DNA from: CBDDEC01 sp965226785
GTDB lineage: Bacteria > Chloroflexota > Dehalococcoidia > UBA2979
Direction: 5' to 3'
DNA: 64,000 bases
Assembly (NCBI GenBank): GCA_965226785.1
Contig: CBDDEC010000001.1
Location: 186,001 to 250,000 of the forward strand
Position 1 is the stretch's first letter. The number at the start of each line of letters is the position of its first letter. Both the position numbers and the translations under genes were made by a program. The notes beneath the pieces were generated by a model. The model was not told the origin of the DNA and ran no database searches. It worked only from the letters and a program-made list of their open reading frames with translations. This document shows positions 62,025 through 64,000 of the stretch, piece after piece.

Positions 62025-62774
62025 TTAGAGGATCTGCGAGAGGAAGAGCTTCGTGCGGTCCTCCCGCGGGTTCGTGAAGAAGTGCTCGGGCGTACCCTCC
62101 TCGACGATCTGACCCTCGTCGAAGAAGAGGAAGCGGTCGGCGACGCCTTGGGCGAAGCCCATCTCGTGGGTGACTACGATCATCGTCATGCCCGACTCGG
62201 CGAGCTCGGTCATGACGTCGAGGACTTCTTTGATCATCTCCGGGTCGAGGGCCGAGGTCGGCTCGTCGAAGAGCATGATCTTCGGCTGCATCGCGAGCGC
62301 CCGGGCGATGGCGACGCGCTGCTGCTGGCCGCCGGAGAGCTGCGCCGGGAACTTGTCAGCCTGCTCCGGGATGCCGACACGCTCGAGGAGCTGCATCGCG
62401 AGTGTGTCAGCTTCCTCCTGGCCCAGATGGCGGACCTTCTGTGGCGCGAGCGTGATGTTGCGGTGCACGGAGAGGTGCGGGAAGAGGTTGAACTGCTGGA
62501 AGACCATCCCCACCTCGGCGCGGATGGCCTCGAGGTTGCCAAGGTCGTCGTTCAGCTCGATGCCATCGATCACGATGCGTCCCGCGTCGTGGACCTCCAG
62601 ACGGTTGAGGGTGCGAATGAACGTTGACTTGCCGGAGCCGGAGGGACCGAACACGACCACCACCTCCTGCTCCTTAACGGTGGTCGAGATGTCGTTCAGC
62701 GCCTGGAAGTCGCCGAAGAACTTGTCGATGTGCTCGACCTCGATGATGTCGCGTGCGTTGGCTGAGATGGCCAT
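62025..62774 (-). CDS. polar amino-acid ABC transporter ATP-binding protein
   Basis: 249 residues. Walker A VFGPSGSGKSTFIRTLNRLE, Q-loop VGMVFQQFNLFPHLSV, signature LSGGQQQRVAIARALA, Walker B IMLFDEPTSALDPE and H-loop VTHEMGFAQ. The motif set and HVDKFFGDFQAL-type start match GlnQ/HisP/ArtP-like importers of polar amino acids. The permease lies 16 bp upstream on the same strand. Confidence 0.93.
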   Translation of the reverse strand: MAISANARDIIEVEHIDKFFGDFQALNDISTTVKEQEVVVVFGPSGSGKSTFIRTLNRLEVHDAGRIVIDGIELNDDLGNLEAIRAEVGMVFQQFNLFPHLSVHRNITLAPQKVRHLGQEEADTLAMQLLERVGIPEQADKFPAQLSGGQQQRVAIARALAMQPKIMLFDEPTSALDPEMIKEVLDVMTELAESGMTMIVVTHEMGFAQGVADRFLFFDEGQIVEEGTPEHFFTNPREDRTKLFLSQIL

Positions 62775-62790
62775 GGTTGACTCCTTCGTC

Positions 62791-63984
62791 TTACCGGACG
62801 CCGATGCCGAGCTGTCGCTCGATACGGGCGCTCATACGGGACATGGTGAATGCGATCGCCCAGAAGACGAGCGCGACGAACAACAGTGATTCGGCCTGCG
62901 TGCCGATGAACTCGGGCTGCGCCGGGATCCGCCGCGCCGCGCCGAGGAGGTCGACGAAGCTGAGGACGACCACCAGCGAGGTGTCCTTCCACAGCGAAAC
63001 GAAGCGGTTCAAGAGCGCCGGGATCACGATGCGCAGCGCCTGTGGCAGGACGATGAACGTCGTGGTCTGGAAGGTGTTGAGCCCGACGGCGTCCGCGGCC
63101 TCGCGCTGGCCTCGAGGGATCGCCTGCAAGCCGCCGCGCACGACCTCGGCGATGTAGGCGGCGGCGAAACCGCCGATCACGAGCATCGCGCGCACCACGA
63201 GGTCGAGTTCGTCCAGCCCGCCGGCGGCCGGCATGAAGTCGGGCAGGACCAGCCTGGAGACAGCGAGCCAGAGAATGAGTGGCCCGGCTCGGACGAACTC
63301 GATATAGACCGTGCAGGCGATGCGGACCACGGGGAGCGAGCTGGCCCGACCGAGCGCGAGCAGGACACCAAGGGGGAAGCCGATCGCGATGCCGACCGAC
63401 GCCAGCATCAGGTTCAGCATCACGCCGCCCCAGTCGCTGGTACGTACTCCGTCGCCGAGGTTCAGCAGCACGAGGGCCAGCGGCAGCACCAGCAGGCCGC
63501 CGATGATGGCTGCCCGACGCCCGAGCGTTTCGAACTGGGTGCCGAGCATCACCCGGTGCCCGAGCAGGTACCCGAACACGGTCAGCGCCATTGTGATGGC
63601 GACCAGCAACGCGTTCGTCCCCTCGAAGATCGTGCCAAAGAGGAAGATCAATGCGAAGAAGCTGATCACGAGTTCCGTGCGCGAGACGGAACTCCAGAGT
63701 CCGTAGCCAAGCCCCGCCGCAAGGCCGAGCACGAACAGCGGTGGCCAGAGGCGCCACTCCTCCCCCGTTGGGTACGTGGCGAGAGCGAGCAGCCGTCTGT
63801 TGACCTCGACGGACTCCCAGTCCGCCGAGACCAGCACGAAGCGCCCGATGCTGAACATGAGGAACGCGCCGAAGACCACCGTCACGATTGTCAGCAGCGA
63901 GTTCCAGCGGCTGCTGAAGAGGTTCCGTCGCAGCCACAGGGAGCTGGTCGCGAAGGTGCTGAGCGGTTCGGTGCGGACGGCCAT
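62791..63984 (-). CDS. polar amino-acid ABC transporter permease
   Basis: 397 residues, longer than the usual 220-250. An N-terminal region of about 170 residues contains five or so spans (LLTIVTVVFGAFLMFSIGRF, FFALIFLFGTIFEGTNALLVA). The HisM/GlnP-type permease domain follows: GVMLNLMLASVGIAIGFPLGVLLALGR, EFVRAGPLILWLAVSRL and EVVRGGLQAIPRGQREAADAVG, the EAA-like loop, QTTTFIVLPQALRIVIPALLNRF. The ATG overlaps the preceding stop as TAATG. Long permeases of this kind occur in AapM/BztC-like systems. Confidence 0.9.
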   Translation of the reverse strand: MAVRTEPLSTFATSSLWLRRNLFSSRWNSLLTIVTVVFGAFLMFSIGRFVLVSADWESVEVNRRLLALATYPTGEEWRLWPPLFVLGLAAGLGYGLWSSVSRTELVISFFALIFLFGTIFEGTNALLVAITMALTVFGYLLGHRVMLGTQFETLGRRAAIIGGLLVLPLALVLLNLGDGVRTSDWGGVMLNLMLASVGIAIGFPLGVLLALGRASSLPVVRIACTVYIEFVRAGPLILWLAVSRLVLPDFMPAAGGLDELDLVVRAMLVIGGFAAAYIAEVVRGGLQAIPRGQREAADAVGLNTFQTTTFIVLPQALRIVIPALLNRFVSLWKDTSLVVVLSFVDLLGAARRIPAQPEFIGTQAESLLFVALVFWAIAFTMSRMSARIERQLGIGVR

Positions 63985-64000
63985 TACGCACCCACCAGCT
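63984..64000 (-). CDS. 3' end of an upstream gene, probably the second permease
   Basis: Only the last codons are in the window: LVGA, then TAA overlapping the ATG of the permease (TAATG). Position and overlap suggest the AapQ-like partner permease of the same operon; nothing more can be seen. Confidence 0.5.

Overview
The window is a compact, high-GC bacterial chromosome segment. There is no prophage, IS element or CRISPR array, intergenic gaps are short, and convergent genes often interlock at their stop codons. The mix of DUF1800/DUF1501 pair, LLM/F420-type oxidoreductases, cytochromes P450, ecdysteroid-kinase-like protein, DUF2277, DinB and VOC proteins suggests an aerobic Chloroflexota (Dehalococcoidia/SAR202-like) or a related high-GC lineage. 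This placement is inference; no marker in the window fixes the taxonomy.

Layout. 1-4 kb: a MalT/LuxR-type regulator cut by the left edge, an IsdG-like monooxygenase, an alpha/beta hydrolase, a GNAT and an ArsM-like methyltransferase. 4-12 kb: a large repeat-built surface protein, an ECF sigma / RskA-type anti-sigma / DUF4331 module, a crotonase and a DM13 membrane protein. 12-16 kb: the DUF1800-DUF1501 pair, a di-iron ferritin-like protein and tRNA-Ala(CGC). 16-29 kb: housekeeping block on the minus strand (rimM-khpA-rpsP-ffh, HAD, two tandem membrane paralogues, gap, eno, xerD, pcm, uvrC). 29-37 kb: an aspartyl-protease-like protein, secreted and lipoproteins, a ferredoxin fused to a Cys4 knuckle, VOC, DinB and DUF1905 proteins, and a TetR regulator. 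37-46 kb: two P450s, an EcKinase-like protein, an M3 peptidase, an LLM oxidoreductase, an enoyl-CoA hydratase and a nitroreductase. 46-52 kb: a heterodimeric ABC exporter and small envelope proteins. 52-61 kb: catabolic and flavin enzymes. 61-64 kb: a phosphotriesterase-like hydrolase and a polar amino-acid ABC importer running off the right edge.

The most notable observation is an ArsM-family methyltransferase (3097-3912, minus) interrupted by one in-frame TGA. The codon sits where the family carries a conserved cysteine (LW-x-G-C-I-x-GAL). The family C-terminus continues in frame for 55 more codons, and a hairpin starts 10 nt after the TGA, so this is a candidate selenoprotein. Other points: a near-identical dyad motif upstream of both P450 genes, near a TetR gene; a SnoaL-like half-domain fused in frame to an amidohydrolase that has lost its HxH metal site; an Ffh with altered GTPase motifs; and tandem membrane paralogues ending in the same ten residues.

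Caution on quality. At least seven genes here are each broken by exactly one inserted or deleted base, two of them in G homopolymers, although both flanks are well conserved. This looks more like residual indel error in the assembly than real gene decay. Each is listed once as a full-length gene with the frameshift described.
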